Positions 5,604-7,661 of a DNA stretch of 7,661 bases are shown here, one piece after another. The position numbers and the translations under genes are program-made. The notes below the pieces were generated by a model, which was given only the letters and a program-made list of their open reading frames with translations, was not told where the DNA came from and did no database searches. Origin of the DNA: Chloroflexi bacterium RBG_16_72_14 (GTDB lineage: Bacteria > Chloroflexota > Limnocylindria > Limnocylindrales > CSP1-4); assembly GCA_001797035.1 (NCBI GenBank), contig MGOE01000077.1, forward strand, positions 30,654 through 38,314, read 5' to 3'. Positions within the stretch are counted from its first letter, which is position 1. The number at the start of each line of letters is the position of its first letter.

Positions 5604-6794
5604 TCAGACGATGAACGTGCGGGACGGGCTCGCCTCGCGCAGGATGGGGCGGTCGATGCGGAACGCCTCGAGCTCCAAAGCGGACGGGGTCCCGCCATCG
5701 ACCACGATCTCGGCCATGATCCGGCCGAGGACCGAGGCGAACTTGTACGCGTGCGCCGACCCCAGGACCACGTGGACGCCCGGGTGCCCGGGAACGGCAT
5801 CGACCACGAAGTCCCGGTCCGGGGTGAGGGTGTAGAGGCAGGTCTTGGTGAGGAACGGCTCGACGGCCATGCCCGGCAGATGCTCGCAAAGGAAGGCCGC
5901 CACCCTGGCATGCGCCGCCTCGTCGCGCAGGAACGTGCGGGTCGCGGGCGTGACCTCGCGGCCGCCCACGTCCTGCCCGATCTTGGGCCCCGGGTGGCCG
6001 TGGGCCGGGAAGCCGTAGAACGACGGCTCGTCCATCCAGATCCAGACCGGGAACCGCTGGGTGGCGAACAACGCCGGGTCAACCCGCGGCCTGAACCACG
6101 AGACCTGCTCCTGCGTGACGGTCAGCGGCAGCCGGACGTCGAGCGGCGCCAACACGTCGTTGGTCCAGGCGTCCGCCGCGACGATCACGTGCCCGGCCGT
6201 CAGCCGCTCCCCGGTGGCGAGGGAGACGGCCACCTCGCCGCCCTCGCTCGCCAGGCCCGTGACCGGCGCCCGCCCCCGCAGCATCGCGCCCTGGGCTGCG
6301 GCGAGCCCCCGGTGCGTGGCATTCCCCCGCGACGGGTCCGCGATGCCCGCATCCGCCTGGAACAGCCCGTGATGCCGGTCGTCAAGCCGCCAGGCCGGCC
6401 AGCGGCGCATGATCTCGGCCGCGTCAAGCGCCTCGTACGGCACGCCTTCGGCCGCCATCGCCCGCGCGTAGTCGCCGATGTCGATCCCCACCCCCGCCGT
6501 GGGCTCCCGCGGGCCGACGTCCAAGCCGCCGGTGCGGAACACGACCTGTGTCCCGCTCTCCCGCTCCACCTCGGCCCACGTGTCGCGGGCCCGGCGCGCC
6601 AGTCGCACGTAGTCCCGCCGGTGGTAGGAGAGCCGGATGATCCGGCTCACGTCCTCCGATGCGCCGTTGGCGTGCCCGATCTCGAACTGCTCGAGGCCCA
6701 GCACCCGCAGCCCCGTGCGGCGCGAGAGCCAGTAGCAGGCCGCCGACCCCAGCGCCCCCAGCCCCACGACGACCGCGTCCCAGTCGCGCCTCAC
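5604..6794 (-). CDS. FAD-dependent amine oxidase of the monomeric sarcosine oxidase / N-methyltryptophan oxidase family
   Basis: This 396-residue cytoplasmic flavoenzyme is expected to oxidise a secondary or tertiary amine of an amino acid, giving an imine (then aldehyde plus demethylated amine) and hydrogen peroxide. The FAD-binding motif GLGALG is at 11-16, with the ribose-binding Glu35 at the end of the next strand. RIIR at 51-54 supplies Arg51 and Arg54, equivalent to MSOX Arg49 and Arg52. PKIG has Lys271, equivalent to the oxygen-activating Lys265. CLYTLTPD has Cys319, equivalent to the covalent-flavin Cys315, and SAHAYKFA has Lys351, equivalent to the carboxylate-binding Lys348. These alignments are from memory. 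Length is normal for the family. The GTG start at 6792-6794 overlaps the stop of the Rieske gene as GTGA and places the FAD motif at the usual distance from the N-terminus. The tight overlap implies that the two enzymes work together. Substrate is unknown; sarcosine, dimethylglycine or another N-methyl amino acid is possible. Confidence 0.93.
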   Translation of the reverse strand: MRRDWDAVVVGLGALGSAACYWLSRRTGLRVLGLEQFEIGHANGASEDVSRIIRLSYHRRDYVRLARRARDTWAEVERESGTQVVFRTGGLDVGPREPTAGVGIDIGDYARAMAAEGVPYEALDAAEIMRRWPAWRLDDRHHGLFQADAGIADPSRGNATHRGLAAAQGAMLRGRAPVTGLASEGGEVAVSLATGERLTAGHVIVAADAWTNDVLAPLDVRLPLTVTQEQVSWFRPRVDPALFATQRFPVWIWMDEPSFYGFPAHGHPGPKIGQDVGGREVTPATRTFLRDEAAHARVAAFLCEHLPGMAVEPFLTKTCLYTLTPDRDFVVDAVPGHPGVHVVLGSAHAYKFASVLGRIMAEIVVDGGTPSALELEAFRIDRPILREASPSRTFIV

Positions 6795-7661
6795 GCGCGC
6801 GGATCCGTGCCGGGCGCGATCGCGTCCCTGCCGACGCGCTCGCCCACGTAGCGCCGGATGTCCAGGCTCAGGTTCTCCATCGGCGCGTACCAGCCGAAGG
6901 CGAAGCGGCGCGACGTCATCCCCGCCTGCACGCCCTCGCATACCGCCCAGTCCTGCCGGTTCACCAGGTCCCAGAAGTCGACCGCGTCCGACGGGTCGAA
7001 GGTGGGCCGCGCCAGCTCGGATGGGTGGAACAGGAAGTCCACCACGACCAGCGTCCGGTCCGGCGCCCTGGGCACGAGCATGAACGACGCCACGTGATCG
7101 GCCGACAGGCTGACCATGAGGTTCGGATACGCGAGCTCGCCCTTGTGGCGACTCCGCTCGGGCTCGTCGAGGCCCGGGAACGGGGCCCGGTCCGACGTGC
7201 CGGTGAGCGTGAACGTGAACGTGCCCTCGGCCTGCGGCACGCCGACGTCCCAGTCCAGGTTGGCGCCACCCTTGTCCCTGAACGCGGGCACGATCCGGCA
7301 CAGCTCCGGGTGCACGCCCGAGCAGTGGTAGCACTCGTTGTAGTTCTCGACGATGACCTTCCAGTTTGCGCGGACGTCGTACGCGATCCGGTGCGCGATG
7401 CGCAGGTCCGCCAGTGGGTAGCGGGCGATCCGGCCCGGGATCCCGCCCAGCTGCGCCGCCAGCGTGAACCCCTCGGCCACGCGCTCTGGCGAGAGGTTGA
7501 CGAAGATCCAGCCACCCCAGGTGTCGAGGGCGACCGGGTGGAGGCCGAAGGCGGCCGGGTCGAAGTCGTCCGACTCGCCGAGGAACGGCGCGTTGCGGAC
7601 GCGCCCGTCCAGCTCGTAGCACCAGGAGTGGTACACGCACCGGATGACGCCCTTGAAGCGG
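6791..7661 (-). CDS. Rieske non-heme iron oxygenase alpha subunit (partial, N-terminus off window)
   Basis: 289 residues are visible, with no start before the window edge. The visible part begins in the Rieske domain with the second ligand pair CVYHSW (Cys8 and His11 of the visible part) followed by CYELDG; the first Cys-x-His pair lies beyond base 7661. The catalytic domain has NWKVIVENYNECYHCSGVHP at about 99-118, where His112 and His117 bind the mononuclear iron. QDW in VNRQDWAVCEGVQAG supplies the third ligand, Asp237. The QDWxxCExxQxG and ENYxECYHC patterns match oxygenases that demethylate or cleave quaternary ammonium compounds (glycine betaine, carnitine and stachydrine oxygenases) better than aromatic dioxygenases, as far as I recall them. 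Such enzymes need a separate ferredoxin/flavin reductase, not seen here. The 3' end overlaps the flavin oxidase gene as GTGA, so the two are translated together. The exact substrate is not determinable. Confidence 0.94.
   Translation of the reverse strand, partial: RFKGVIRCVYHSWCYELDGRVRNAPFLGESDDFDPAAFGLHPVALDTWGGWIFVNLSPERVAEGFTLAAQLGGIPGRIARYPLADLRIAHRIAYDVRANWKVIVENYNECYHCSGVHPELCRIVPAFRDKGGANLDWDVGVPQAEGTFTFTLTGTSDRAPFPGLDEPERSRHKGELAYPNLMVSLSADHVASFMLVPRAPDRTLVVVDFLFHPSELARPTFDPSDAVDFWDLVNRQDWAVCEGVQAGMTSRRFAFGWYAPMENLSLDIRRYVGERVGRDAIAPGTDPRA

Noticed and set aside
3482..5614. Long open frame on the plus strand (about 710 codons) opposite the binding-protein gene
   Set aside because: It is a mirror of the real gene in GC-rich DNA: rich in Arg, Val, Asp and Gly with no recognisable domain, while the minus strand encodes a complete family-5 protein with signal peptide and ribosome site.
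5411..6082. Upstream extension of the binding protein in the same open frame
   Set aside because: The extension overlaps the flavin oxidase out of frame, and the ATG at 5410 has both the strong ribosome site and the signal peptide.
6791..7636. The GTG at 7636 as start of the Rieske gene
   Set aside because: It encodes the Val inside CVYHSW; the frame stays open to the window edge and the ligand Cys lies just upstream, so the gene is simply truncated by the window.
5604..7640. A single 678-codon minus-strand frame that would fuse extra sequence to the flavin oxidase
   Set aside because: The first 282 codons are the out-of-frame shadow of the Rieske gene. The FAD motif sits right after the GTG at 6794, where the family normally begins.

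Overview
The window is a very GC-rich stretch (third codon positions are almost all G or C, and several starts are GTG) in which every supportable gene reads on the minus strand. The codon usage and start codons fit a high-GC soil or freshwater bacterium. The substrate-binding protein has a Pro/Thr/Ala-rich linker and a C-terminal membrane anchor, which I associate with Chloroflexota (Limnocylindria-like lineages). An actinobacterium cannot be excluded, and this taxonomic guess is weak.

Layout in transcription order, from high to low coordinates: (1) the 3' two thirds of a Rieske-type oxygenase alpha subunit, cut by the window edge (6791-7661); (2) a FAD-dependent amine oxidase of the monomeric sarcosine oxidase / N-methyltryptophan oxidase family (5604-6794), overlapping the oxygenase by a GTGA; (3) a 193-base gap with a hairpin at the preceding stop, a 27-base imperfect palindrome, a leader hairpin and a strong Shine-Dalgarno; (4) a peptide-type (family 5) substrate-binding protein with a cleavable signal peptide and a C-terminal transmembrane anchor (3494-5410); (5) a 92-base gap with a perfect 13-bp hairpin and a G-quadruplex motif; (6) two permeases, DppB-like (2424-3401) and DppC-like (1486-2427); (7) two ATPases, DppD-like (413-1489) and DppF-like (1-416, cut by the window edge). 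Genes 6 and 7 are chained by four-base stop/start overlaps. No stretch longer than 300 bases is without a gene.

Reading as a system: the transporter is a complete Dpp/Opp importer (binding protein, two permeases, two ATPases). Two oxidative enzymes lie immediately upstream on the same strand. The oxygenase has the sequence signatures of the group that attacks quaternary ammonium compounds. The oxidase keeps the covalent-flavin cysteine and the carboxylate-binding Arg/Lys pair of N-methyl amino acid oxidases. The simplest hypothesis is a catabolic cassette that imports a betaine-like or N-methylated amino compound, or a peptide carrying one, and demethylates it in two oxidative steps. The substrate cannot be read from the sequence. 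The reductase needed by the oxygenase is not in the window.
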